Origin: Floccularia luteovirens | Taxonomy: Eukaryota > Basidiomycota > Agaricomycetes > Agaricales > Squamanitaceae | Direction of reading: 5' to 3' | NCBI GenBank assembly: GCA_009739215.1 | Contig: VSJF01000008.1 | Span: forward strand, 310,001 to 374,000 | DNA length: 64,000 nt | Shown here: piece after piece, positions 1 through 11,446 of the stretch | How the letters are laid out: each line of letters begins with the position of its first letter | Position numbering within the stretch: the first letter of the stretch is position 1 | Program-made: the position numbers and the translations under genes | The notes under the pieces: model-generated | The model's input: only the letters and a program-made list of their open reading frames with translations | Databases searched by the model: none | Told to the model about the DNA's origin: nothing

Positions 1-1466
1 CCACGCAAAGATGTCCTCATAATGACCTTGTTCGATGGCTCGTTTCACGCTCTTCACAACTTCTCCTCAGAACCTTCATGGACTCTCAAATCAGTCGGCG
101 ATGAGATTACTTCTGAGCGTCTTAGCAAAGAAGTCAGATCTATTTTTGTGAACACGCAACCCGAACAGGTCGACAAGAATGATGCTAATCGCATAACTGG
201 TGTGATCTCATATGATGATTCTGCTACTTTTCTCTGGGCTCAAGAGTAAGCGCCAATTTCTTTCATTTGACATTACGTACTTATGCATGGGCCGTAGGGC
301 ATGGCGTCCGAACGACTTCAGCTATAAACATGATGCAAAGCATAGTAGCATACTAATTACGGCGAGGTTATGGCAGAGCGATCATAACATTGAAGTACTG
401 CAAAGAATCAACGAAGTCTTATTTTCAACTTCAGCAGGTTAGCCATTTATCCGAAATATCCTAATTCTTACATTGAGCCTCTTTTTCTCAGGCTCGGGAA
501 TAGCTCCCCTCTATTTGCTTCGCCCTTTTCTCTTAGAGCTTTCCGATGAGCATAAAATTAATGTGATTCTACCACAACTCTTGGAACTCTTGGAATTCAA
601 TATCGATGAAAAGCCTGAAATCATTATTCCGATGACCGAACAGATTGTGGAGTCAGGATTGAAGTTGGCATTCAGGCAGAGCATGACAATGCACTTGTTT
701 GGATGGAATAGTGTCTTCTCCTTCAGAATGAGGCTTTCTCTTGCCGACTTTGCTTGGGTGAGTACCTTATATACTTCCGAACCAGTGAGTTTAATAACGG
801 ATATACGAAAGAAATTGTCAGATAGTGAGCAAAAGAGGGTGGCGTGTGGACAAGTTGCACAGAGAATCTTGAACGCAATCTCCAATCATGTCTTGCTTAC
901 ACTGGTTAGACACCTAATCGCTGTTGTTGATTCCCTTGCTGGTTCGTAACTTCAATTGAACCCCATTGTTCTTATTGTGATTCTTATTTCATATTAGTGG
1001 ATGACCTTCCCTTTATATCTCGGCTGATAACCCAAGCAACGATGCCTGGCGTTCCAGAAGATCTTTTAAAGGATGGAACGCTCTTGTTAACAAGGACGAA
1101 GTCCTTGTTCTCCCAACATGGTTCGGAATTTTGTGAAACATGTCCGGCCTGTAATGTTGAGATCCCATTTGAGAACACGACGAGTGCAGCATGTCGCAAC
1201 GGTCATAACTGGGGTGAGGACTACATATCCAATCTCCGGGAAGAATCTTAATTTTAATTACGTTTACAGGGCGCTGCTCAATAACAACTTTTATCCTTGC
1301 GACATCATCTATACGTACTTGTCTTGGATGTAGTCGAAAAGCTTTTCAACCTTGTTCAGCTTCCCAGTGGCTTCCGAAAGTTATCAGTGGCTGGACTGCA
1401 CAGGAATATCTGGAGGCTGTTCAACGTTGCATCTTTTGCGGTAACAGTTTTATCAGCGTCCTGTGA
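1..1466 (+). CDS. TFIIIC subunit with C-terminal zinc finger (GTF3C4/Sfc9-type), 5' end outside window
   Basis: Several exons separated by short GT-AG introns (for example near 250-297, 438-490 and 1213-1270) give the C-terminal part of a protein. The last two exons carry a Cys-rich module: CPACNVEIPFE, then CRNGHNW, then CLGC and finally CIFCGNSF just before the TGA at 1464-1466. This arrangement is the putative zinc finger found at the end of the RNA polymerase III factor TFIIIC delta/90-kDa subunit (GTF3C4 in animals, Sfc9 in fission yeast). The part upstream of the finger is helical or WD-like and poorly conserved, as in that family. TFIIIC binds the A and B boxes of tRNA genes in the nucleus and recruits TFIIIB. 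The gene starts before base 1, so its length cannot be judged. It converges on profilin with a gap of about 230 bp. The family call rests mainly on the finger. Confidence 0.72.
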
Positions 1467-1698
1467 TCATTAGTTATATTCAAGGGACCGCTTATATTAT
1501 TGCAATAGATATTGAATTGACAAGGAAATGGGGTTTGGTTTGTTGTCTTTGTGCCAAGATTTCCGTGGGAGTGTATCAAGGAATAATTGCATAATTGCTT
1601 AGAACAATGGGAAACGTTGGAATACAAGGAACACTTTGCAGACGCATTCGTGTGATTAATTCATCGATGGAAAAAGCAAGATCATAACGAACGCATGG

Positions 1699-2236
1699 CT
1701 AATATCCGAGAGAAATAAGGTAATCGGCCAAACCTTCAACAACTGGTGTAGTTTCTGCTGCCTGCAAAGGTGCTTTGTAGATTGCGACCAGAGCACTCTG
1801 CTTTGTCTGAACAATGACTGCACCATCGGCCTAGAAACCAACACCATGTATTTTTACTCCGACAAAATGAACAGTACAAGACCCACCTGCTTCTTTAGAT
1901 ATATACTTCGGGGGTCAGCGCGAAGTGTAAAGTATTTTTCTCCTGCGATTTTGAGACCAGACGCTTGAACCTGATCGGGTTTCTTAAAACCTTCGATGAT
2001 TGCTGTCTGTTCTTGCGGAGTTATCTGTCGAGGAAAGTGATAAGTAGACATCATCAGGGAAGTTATATAAGACCGTACAGCCAAATCCGCAGACTTTGCC
2101 CACACGCCACCCTGAAGACCAATGATCGCAGCTTGAGACACTTTGCCACTACCGACAAGATTGGTATCGACATATGCTAGAAAAAGGTCATTGAGAGAGC
2201 CATTGATTATATTTCCCATATACCTTGCCAGGACAT
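1699..2236 (-). CDS. PFY1: Profilin
   Basis: Four exons (2236-2224, 2176-2079, 2024-1887, 1830-1699) with canonical GT-AG introns splice to 126 residues, the standard fungal profilin length. The protein starts MSWQAYVDTNLVGSG, continues through GGVWAKSADL and EQTAIIEGF, and ends GLADYLISLGY, all profilin hallmarks. The N-terminal Trp and C-terminal Tyr that form the poly-proline groove are present. Profilin binds G-actin, promotes nucleotide exchange and feeds formins in the cytoplasm. The first exon is only 13 nt and ends inside codon 5, a very short exon that is easily missed; without it the second exon appears to begin in the intron. The third intron-free choice (2078-2025, 54 nt) has no stop and could be retained in a wrong model. 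The gene is divergent from the coiled-coil gene at 2471. Confidence 0.95.
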
Positions 2237-2470
2237 GTTGAGGAAACAGAGATTTTGATAAAGGGTTTGAACTGTTCAAGGGCTTGGATCAAAGGGAAGA
2301 GCTGTAGATTGGGAGAGAACTCAGTTTGTTATACTGCCTTACACCGGAGATGTCCAAGATAAGATTACATCACGGCAACCGCGTTATTTGACCACGTGAT
2401 CAAACCCACCGCGCCAGCTGAGAAAGTCACACAAACTTTGCAGTTCGTGCTAAACACCTTTCCATCGACC
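2237..2470. promoter_or_regulatory. Shared upstream region between profilin and a divergent gene, with E-box
   Basis: The two start codons are 234 bp apart and point away from each other, so this interval must hold both promoters. A CACGTG E-box lies at 2393-2398, about 75 bp before the plus-strand ATG. No clear TATA box is seen. Use as a bidirectional promoter is inferred from position. Confidence 0.4.
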
Positions 2471-4610
2471 ATGTCTCCCCATGCGAAATATCATTCAGAT
2501 ATCATGATATTTATAAGGTACTATGGAAACAAAGCCAATAAACTGTCAAACTTTGTTCCCAGAGAATCCGCAGAGAGGTTGCTCCGCAAGGATTTGTCAC
2601 AACTGGGAATTGTCCAGCCAAAGAGAGAAAATATAACATTCAGACCTGATGGCATTGTGAAGTTCTCATGGAAAGATGTGGATCCTACCAACAATGTATG
2701 TGTTCCTGTGCTTGTGACTACCCATGATCTTGATTCTCACTTTTTGTGATTCTGTTAGACGCTCAGGCATTCAATAACCCAGAAATTTTATAGCCTACAG
2801 GCTGACAACTCATTTCTTAGGTCATTTTCAATGTAAGAAAACTTCGGTATTACAAATAGCCGATCTGTTAACACCCAACTGGCAGTACTGAAATGTATCT
2901 GACTGAAATGTTCGTATCTTGTTTGGTGGGCTGTCATCAGGACGTTAATATGTTAATATATAGAATGAGTCGCCCAGATGATATCTGGGCCAGGAAATCC
3001 AACCATATGTCGATCAAGTTATGTGAAATTCGAATTGCTGAAACACCAGATACGACGTCGGTTCCCAACACCCAGCCCCAACCAAGCACTTCTCATTTTG
3101 CAGAATCTTCTGCTTCTTTGTCTCCACCACACAAACGGATTAAACTGGAAGATTTGGTAAGCAGTCGTTTCCTCGATTTGGGTTTTGCTAGTACTGAGGA
3201 TATACTCTAGCATCCAGATGCCAGCGAAACATCTTTTTTTAAACCCGCATATAAGCCTTCGCAATCAACCACAGAACCCGTAGTTCAGAATGCACAGAAG
3301 CAGATCCATCAGGATACATCAACCCAATTTAGTATCACGCAGCGTAACATGGTTTCCCCATCACCTGTCTTAAAATCTGCGGAACCGGACCCACAAGTTG
3401 TAGCGCAAGCTGCTCATAACCTTACAGATGAAAAGAAATTTAGGTTAGGGGCTAGTAGTGTGACACAGAAATATGCTTTCCAGAGCTCTTCTGGACAATT
3501 ACCTCAGTCTTCGATGATTCTCTCGGAATGGGTGCCACCTGGATTAACTCGACAACCCAGGGCAGAATCGAGGGCAGATCAATGGAGCCAGAATTCATCA
3601 GCAAATCCTGAGCCTGAGCGTACTCATCAAACTCAAAAACTCCCTCCTGTTCTCACCACTCCTGCCTCAATACCCCCAGGGCTGATGGCAAGCCAAACCC
3701 CATCAAATCTCCCCCAGGTTTCAACCCCGCAATTTGCTTTTCGAAAGGTTCAAGATCAGGTCAATCATATGACGTCGTTACAAGTATGATTTAGGTTGAT
3801 CTTGTTCCCGTTGTTATATTAAGAGGTTTCTTCAGCCAAAACCTTCCAGCCCTCCGACAACTTCAGAACACATACCCACGTCGCTACTACAAGTGAGGGC
3901 TGATGTTACAATCATCATTGCTATCTATATCTTACTAGCACCAGTCCCAGAACTCTGAAAACAAGATAATTCCAACAGTTATCTCTCGTTCGGGCCCGAA
4001 AGGTGTTCGTTGAATGAACAGATTACTATCCATATCGATCCACTCATACTAATCTAGGTACTACCTCCAACTGCCCCAAGAGCACTGCTCCAACCTGGCG
4101 AAGTTTCTATAACAGCATCAGAATCTGCTACTCTATCATCCACTTATCAACTTTCGCAAACTGTTGATTCTGGGACAGAGACTCCCAATACCCCAACAGA
4201 GAGTATACCCCTGCTAACCAAACAGCTAACAGAATTACGTGATTCGTTTGCCAGCTTGATTACGCAGGAAAGCATCCTTCTTGCTAAGATAAGCCTCCTG
4301 GATGCCAGCCAAGTGCCAGAGTCAGTGTTAGGAAAACGGCAACGTGGTAAGAACCACTTTCTGTGCAGACATGTTGTTGTGACTTAGACCAAGCTATTTT
4401 TTAGATCTTGAGACCCGACTACAAACTTTGGAGACCAACCTAGAAAACGAGCGGCGTTCGAGGATAGTAGCTGAAAATATTGTCAAAGATGTCCAGAGGG
4501 AATGCAAAGCACCCTTTGTTGTACCAGCTTTACTTGATGCCTTCGCTTCTCTGTCAAAGTTGACGACGGAGACTACTCTCTTTACGATGCCTTTGAATGT
4601 TCCTCCCTAA
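2471..4610 (+). CDS. Hypothetical protein, Pro/Ser/Thr/Gln-rich with C-terminal coiled coil
   Basis: I do not recognise a family. The ATG at 2471 has a good context (gaccatgtc) and opens MSPHAKYHSDIMIFIRYYG, a compact N-terminal segment that continues to KFSWKDVDPTNN. After two or more short introns between about 2696 and 2960, whose exact borders are uncertain, comes a long disordered part rich in P, S, T and Q (about 3050-4200). Introns at 3158-3210, 3787-3836, 3892-3941, 4001-4059 and 4347-4405 keep the frame. The last part (about 4200-4610) has heptad-like helices around LTKQLTELRDSFASL and LETRLQTLETNLENERR, probably a coiled coil. Ends with TAA at 4608-4610. A KRIKLEDL-type basic patch near 3135 could be a nuclear signal. 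Function unknown; a scaffold or chromatin-associated role would be a guess. Confidence 0.6.
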
Positions 4611-5672
4611 CAATAACAGTATTTCCACAATACATATGCACTTATACCAGTTTCAACCTCGGAGTTCTACTGATGATCATATGGTCGATTCCTTTGTCAC
4701 CCATTTTTTCTATCTCATATTCCTATTCTAACAGGTTCTGACGGAAACATTTTGTTGGAACGTCATCAAGTCCTTAGTGTAATGGACGAGATCTGTTGAC
4801 GGATAGACTCATTACTCCCATTTTGTAACAGGAATCTCTATCTTCATTCTATTCGTAGTGGAATGTAGATCATGTACTCAAATATGTGAATCTTGTCCAA
4901 GAAGCGATGGGGCATATATTCCAGGCGAAGGTAAAGTACGCCATGCAGGCAGGAAGCCATAAAGAGGAAATAAGTGTGTATGATATCATTTCTGTGGAAT
5001 GAAGTTGATTTTTTACTTCTGGCAGTGTCGACAACGGAATTCTCATTGCTTTTGCTCACATGGCGAATGTGACGTACAACTTATCTTCAGACACTCTCAC
5101 TTTGCAACCTGGAGCCCACTGCCAGGGTGATGCTGTATTGCTCTAGTACCAAAATTCTTCAATTGAAGTCGTGATGCAGGCTACAGCTAACTTTATTTAA
5201 CAAGACGGCATCAACGCTACCATTCTCGCCTTCACACTATTCAGGATTCTCAGATTGTAGCTAGCAGGACGAAAGGTGGGTGGAAATGCTATCAATGCAC
5301 AATTAGCGCGATTCGGTCACCTTACCCTGCCTGTAGACATTAAAGCAGGACGCCAGTTCTTCTTACAACCACTAAGTTTGGTGTGTGCCCACGCTTTTGA
5401 TATTTTTATAACGAATGAATATTGCAGGATTCCCCGTTCCCCCGGGCTCCCTGTCTACGCGAATGAGTTTGACTAAAAGCAGAATATACTTAAAACATAT
5501 AGAAGTTTCCAATTCTTAAAGTAAACTTTTGCCAAAATTACATTACGAATGCAAAATTGGTTGGTCTTGAATTCAATGTTCCCAAAATAATTTCGTGATG
5601 GACCAATCCCCACGAATAGAGGAAATAAACGCTATAAATTTTTTTCAAACAGTAGCTTCTGGTTCATATGTA
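4611..5672. other. No supported gene; short open fragments only
   Basis: Only short open stretches occur. One starts at an ATG at 5064 (MANVTYNLSSDTLTLQPGAH) and breaks after about 30 codons; another at 5276-5476 could carry an intron at 5380-5426. Together they might be a remnant of a small secreted or enzyme gene, but no family is recognisable and the frames do not join. The last 200 bp are AT-rich and lie downstream of NOP4. Confidence 0.3.
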
Positions 5673-8600
5673 TCAACTAGCGCCTTTCTTTCTCCCTTTA
5701 CGCTCTTTTCTTTTCCTGCCAATTATTGAACCAAGACTTGAGCGAGCGGCAGTAACTTTATCCTCAACAGACGTAGACTTTTCTTCGACTTTCGGTTCAG
5801 ATTTTCTTCGTTTACTGGGGGGTTGTTCTTCAGATTTCGAACCCATATGGGTGTCCCGAGATCTTTTGGTGGTCTCATGCTTTAAAGAGAAAGACAAGAT
5901 CAGCATGTGTTACGAGTAGAAGATTAGTGGCCTACCGTAGAAGGTTGCTCTTTAGAGGTTGCAGACCGCCTCTGGACAACCTGCACATTTTCGATCGAAA
6001 ATTCGACAATTAAAGCCCCTTTACTTTTCCTAGAACCCCCACTTTCAAGCTCATCTGATATTCTTTTTAGACGTGCATCATCCTTTCCTTCCTTTTTTCC
6101 CTTTTCAAGTTTCAATAGATCCGCCAGCTCATCTTTCCACCATTGTTCGAACAGCGGTCCAACGTCAGAGTTGTTATTCGCCCATCTCAGGACTCGCAAG
6201 GCGTCTGAGTGTTTTCCCATCTCTATGAACCCATAACCTTTGCTACGGCCTTTATTTGTGATAGGGTCTACTCTTTCAGCAATTCGTACGATTTTGGCTT
6301 GTTTCACGTTTGTTCGTTTACTGTTAAATTTTTTGCGTAGTTGGTTTTTCTCGTTGGCTTCAAGTTCATCATCTTTTTCTATTATCATCTCGGATTTTTC
6401 GTCTTCAGTGAGGCCAGTTCGAGTTCCTTGCTTTACTTCATCCTCGAAGGTGCGCGTGGCATGAAGAGCAAGGCGCTTGAGCATCCGCTCTGTTACAAAA
6501 GTCGGTATTTGGCGCACGCTGAGACGGGTTTTTGACACAAATAGGGAAGGGTTTGACTTTAACAGTGCTCTGCGTGCATTGAAGGAACTAGTGCGCTTTT
6601 CAATTTCAACTGGAGTCAGGTTCTCTGCTGCAGGACTGTTGGGCAAAATCACTGGAGGATATATTAGGAAATCTGGAGTAAAGAAAAAAGGTAGAAAAGA
6701 GCGCACCTCCTTCTCTGAGCAAGTAGAGATTGCGTTTGTCTGCCTTCTCTCGTGCCTTTTCACCCGCTTCTCTCAGCTTGCCAGCTTCATCTCTTGGCAC
6801 GGCTCTGACAACATCCAGTGTCCGGCCATGCAATACAAGAGTTTGTGCTAAGCTTGATGAGGGATCGGGCGCTAGGATTGAAGGTAATTTGAATGGGTTT
6901 TCTTTCGACTTGATATTGGTTCAGAAAATAAGACACAAGAGAACAAACTGCTTGCTTACCAATATCGAGACTCCTGTCGACTCCACTCGCACAAGTTCGC
7001 TTTGTTCGACTACTTTATCTGCGTCTTCCTTGTTCCAGTAACAGGCAAAACCTGTTCCGCGTGAACGGTCTGTGGCATGGTCCACGGTGATGCGCGCATA
7101 CCGAAGTGGGCCAAAAGCACGGAAACTTGAAAATTTAGTCAGATATATGTACTGTTTATTATAGAAACAACCAACATACAGAGCCCTGAACTCATCTTCA
7201 GTAGCATTGAATGGAACATTTCTCACAAACAGAGTGGTGCCCTCTTCCGGCGGTGGTAACTGTGGCTTTATGGGCGCTCCTCGTTCCTCATCATCACCGC
7301 CATCCTCTACATCGACTTCACTTGCGTCAACAAGGCTGCCTTCACCATGTTGGTGGAAACCTAGGCCATCCTCATCACTATCATCCGTATCGGTGTCACT
7401 AGCATCGTTGGTGCTATTACTCATACCCCCATCGTTACCGCCTTGTTCATCATCCAAGATTACATCACCAACGTTCATTTCTTCAATTAATTTTGCTTTC
7501 TCCTCTTTCCATTTTTCTTTGCTCAATGCCCAGTCCACGGCGATGACTCTCTCTGTCGCCGCTTTCGCTTTTTCATCAAGCTCTTGCGCCTCCCCTTCAG
7601 CCTCAGCAACCCCAACTTCCTGGACAGGACCTCCTTTCATCTTTTTCTCCAACCTCTTCTGCTTTTTCCTCTTCTGTTTATCTGCTACAATCGCATTGGC
7701 AGTCCCTGCTCGAACTACCATCCCATTACACCCCTCAATAGCCTTTTCGGCATCCTTTTTGCTCAACATCCAAACGAAAGCGAATCCCTTTGTCCTCACT
7801 TTTTTTGGGGTTTTCGGAGATTCCGTAGCATCCTCCGTTTCGTTCGTTTTTTCTCCTGTATCTTCGGCAGTGGGAATGTGTACGGAGTAAATGGGACCAT
7901 ATGGAAGGAAGACGGCGCGTAGATCTTGTTCTGATGCGTTGAATGGTAGATTACGCACAATAAGCCTACTGGCACGGCTGGGCGCAGTTTTGGGTTGTAC
8001 ATTATCTGGCTGCTTGTTTCCTTCTCCTACATGCTTGACAAGGGGCTTTGCAAGAGTATCAAGACGTTTCTTGATAGTAACAGAAAGAAGGGAGCCCTTG
8101 TAAACATGTGCATGAAGTTTTTCGACCGCATCATTAGCTTTCACAGAGTTTGAGAACAGAACACAAGCTATTGAATGAATTGGAAAAAAAATCGTTTTAT
8201 GAGCAAGTTGATTATGGCATGAGATATTTAATTATACCTGTAGTTCGGTCCTCTGTCCCGTTCTCATCCTTCATTGGCCAATCAACGTTTTCAGCACCAA
8301 CGTATTTTCTGATCTTCTTCCACAAAACTTTCGAGTCTATCGATGGAGGAAGTCCGGAGATTACAATTGTACGAGTAGCAAGTGGGTCATGAGGAATATG
8401 AGGTGGTTGTGGACGTTGTGGTGGTCGTGTTTTTTGAGCTTTCTTAGGCAACTCTGTTTTTTCCCGACCTCCGGCTGGCTGCATGACTATAAGTTAGTCT
8501 GTCGGAAACCTATGTCGTAACTTTAAAAAGCAAACTTTTTGTTCTGCCCACTGAATTCGGAGCTTACGTCCAGCAAGCTTTATACCGTCCTTAGTTATGT

Positions 8601-8903
8601 TCCCGAATGCAGTTTCCGCATCTTCCTTAATCGCGAAAGAAACATAGCCAACGCCTTTAGATACGCCAGTACCATGTTCTGTGACGACAAATGCTGACCT
8701 GACAGGTGCTATGTCAGAGAATAAAGTTTGCAGGTCGATTGACGTTGCTGTGAATGGCAAATTCGATACAAATAAGGTAGATCTATCATTATCATAAACA
8801 ATGAGATCGTGCATTGTTTACTGAAATTCTGGACGCACCCATGTAATACATTAGATTCTGTATCCGTTTCCCTCTCCTTCCGTTTGCCTAACGCCGAGTC
8901 CAT
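5673..8903 (-). CDS. NOP4: Nucleolar RNA-binding protein Nop4 (RBM28), multi-RRM
   Basis: Exons in order on the minus strand encode a short N-terminus (MDSALGKRKERE), RRM1 with RNP2 TLFVSNLPF and an RNP1-like GVGYVSF, RRM2 with RTIVISGLPPS, RRM3 with RLIVRNLPFN and KGFAFV, a long acidic/basic linker, RRM4 with TLFVRNVPFN and GTGFACYW, and a degenerate C-terminal RRM with LSVRQIPTFV and KGYGFIEM. It ends in a basic tail (RKRKERKGRKKGAS). This order matches Nop4/RBM28, a nucleolar factor for 27S pre-rRNA processing and 60S assembly. I place introns at 8838-8785 (phase 2, giving HGSTLFV), about 8538-8485, 8239-8169 and between RRM3 and RRM4 parts down to the 3' exon at 5890-5673; all use GT-AG and keep the frame. 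Size is roughly 900 residues, normal for the family. No frameshift was found. Low-complexity K/E stretches make long antisense shadow frames here. Confidence 0.92.
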
Positions 8904-9166
8904 ATCATTTACTCCTGGAGTGAACTGGGAGTGTATGAAGATGAAATTATAACCTATTGTTTATACTTGTGTTTTTTACAAGATCAAAGTAAACTACAAC
9001 ATACTCTGTCAATTTCTGAAATGTCCAAACGTGACACTCAGTAAGAAAGGAAGTCGTAGATAAGTATTGCTGAAATAAGATTGAAGAGTGCAATGAGCCC
9101 AAATAGTTGATACCATTTACAAAAAATACATACAATTGGCTAATTTTTGAAGCATACATGATAAAT

Positions 9167-10061
9167 TTAAACTTGCAACGACCCTTCCATGACCTTTACA
9201 GCACTACCTCCGAGTTCAATACTTCGGATATTTCTCTTGTGATCCACAACAACCCACACCTCAATCTCACTTCTCCTCCCTATCTCAATGCCTTGCACAA
9301 TGGAGAAGGTCCAACTTCCTTCACCCCGCCTTAGAGCCAAAAACCCTGCTAGGGATGACGCCGCAGAGCCAGTGGCAGCATCTTCCATAGGCCCGTCGAT
9401 CATCCTAGTCCGCAAAACCCCATCCGAACGCTCATAGAACGCATAGAGTGCCACTAAGCCATCCCATTCCCCCAGTCCTGGTGCCTCCAGTCTCTCTGGA
9501 AGGCACGTCACCCTTGCGAGTGCTTTCTCTGACGTAAGTTCCAGAAGTACAAAGGTCATTCCTTTGACAATGGATACTAGAGCTTCTGATTCTTGTATTC
9601 CGTTAACATAATCTTCATCTGATAGCGCCGATTGTATGGATTTAAGTCGACGACTGTTGTACCGGGTATGGACTTTGAAGTCCACTGGGACTTGTAAGCG
9701 GACCTTTTCGTGTTCACGAGCCTACTGCGATTTTTCCAGCTTTCGTCTTCAGCATAACTGTGCTCAGATTTGGAGCTCGAGACAGTAGATACCACCCTGT
9801 TCCCACGGTTGGATGACCAGCAAAGGGGAGTTCTTCTTGAGTGGTAAAAATGTCGATGGTTGCGAGATCCTCATCCGCACCAGCTTTGGATTCATGAAGG
9901 AATACTGTTTCGGATAAATTGAACTCGCGAGCGAGAGTCTGTTTCTGTGATTGTGACAAATCGGGAATATCTGGAGGTATGTGCAGGATTGCGAGGGGGT
10001 TACCTAAAAAACGTGTGTCGGTAAACACGTCTAGCGTTACAAACTTCAATGTCGTAGACAT
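9167..10061 (-). CDS. PhzF-family isomerase-like protein, with an apparent +1 frameshift
   Basis: The ATG at 10061 gives MSTTLKFVTLDVFTDTRFLG, the PhzF N-terminal half with the NLSETVFL segment that holds the catalytic Glu, and the ELPFAGHPTVGTG motif. The downstream frame contains EDAATGSAASSLAGFLA, the second half's conserved DxATGSA signature, and ends at 9167. PhzF proteins are two-lobed isomerases or epimerases; fungal members have no assigned substrate. The two halves are in different frames: the first stops at a TGA at 9714-9716 and the second opens just upstream, separated by one base around 9714-9722. Removing one base joins them with no loss. A canonical intron cannot fix this, since the only GT-AG pair would be about 22 nt. 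It could be a sequencing insertion or a recent null allele. It stands alone; no phenazine genes are near. Confidence 0.82.
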
Positions 10062-11446
10062 GGCGTTTGACAATATGAGTCGGGTCACGGTAATCGTACC
10101 TACGCACTGCTCGTAGTTCTTGCAATCTGGTTTCTACCGTCACGTGTACTTGAGTTTTGTGATTACAGAAACGAGAACGAAATCCTGAGATATCTGCGTT
10201 TCTAAGGCTCTGGGCGTCACTGCATGAGAATGCGGTTTCCGAAATATTAAGTAGAGGCAGTGTATGCACATACAACCTAGATGGGCATGGAAGCAATATA
10301 TCTGAGATCACTGAAACTTGTGATCGTGTGAGGTCAGTAAGCCTGGCAGTTTAAAATGTAAGCAGCGTCCTCCAGTACTATACGATCAGGCACCGTGAAG
10401 CATCTGGGTCAAGATGCCGATGCAAGTTTGCGATGGCAAATTTCGAATATGGAGTAGATGTTACTGTAACAGCAATCCAAGCACTATGTTCTCCAGACCC
10501 ACAGGAATGACTGGTTGACCATTGAATATTAAATATTGAGAACCAGTTTGCTATGAATTTATTAGTCTCGTTCCCAGTCGTTTGATGCACCCACATGTTG
10601 CTGCGAGGAGCTTAAGAGTTAAAACTCATAGGTCCATGCCATCGGGACTGACCGCACTGAACATCTGGGAACGACTACATTACTGGAGGTATCCTGCCTT
10701 TCTGCAAGGGAAGACTCTCAGGTTAACGCCGGAACGGACCACCTAGCAGTGGTAAACATTGATTTACTCCCGTGTCGTAGTTTCGGCCCTCGCCTTCTCG
10801 TAACCAAAAATGGGCTCGTACGTTGACAGACTCGGAAAGAGCCCTTGCCCAACATTCCCAAGCACCAAACATGTATTGCACAGCACGTGATAGTCATGAG
10901 TCACAAAAACTGACCAGGCTTTCCTGATTGGCTGCCTCCTTAAACCAATCCCAAAATTGATCGAAAAGTCTGCAATCGACTGCATTTGTGGTATAAGATG
11001 AGTTTAAACTTTTATAGAAATTCAATGAGCAGTTATGGCATAAAAATTTGTTAAAGTTGAGAGGTAAAAAGCAGAAACACCATGAGCTCCTAGTTGTGAT
11101 CCACTGTCCAAGCAAGTACGTATCCAAGTGTAGTAGCTAGTTGTCAATCGCCTCGTACAAAGCTTGCTTCGCACATCTTGCCACGTTAGATGAAGTGCCG
11201 AAGATGCAGGAGGATGATAAGAGAAATGAATTTGATGGTCCTGGCAGTGAATGCCGAAGAGAATGTAAAAGCACTGAGAAATGGTTGAGGTGGACTTAGA
11301 GAAGAGGACCAACAGCACGTTTGGGAACGAGACCACAAACGCGATTGTCACGTGAGAAACGCGGTCTGGGACAAATAGTCGCAAGCAACGCGACGGAAGC
11401 ATTTGGTTTAGTTTAACAGCGTCTCATCAATATTTCAGTATTCGAA
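10062..11446. other. Long intergenic region between PhzF-like gene and DNA2, no supported gene
   Basis: About 1.4 kb without convincing coding potential. Minus-strand open stretches at 10378-10596 and 11022-11402 lack start context, splice continuity or recognisable motifs. The region holds the divergent promoters of the PhzF-like gene and DNA2. A CACGTG lies at about 10141-10146. Confidence 0.4.

Noticed and set aside
7207..7890. 227-codon plus-strand open frame rich in Ser/Pro
   Set aside because: It is the antisense shadow of the K/E/D-rich linker of NOP4; composition is explained by the other strand and there is no start context or splice support.
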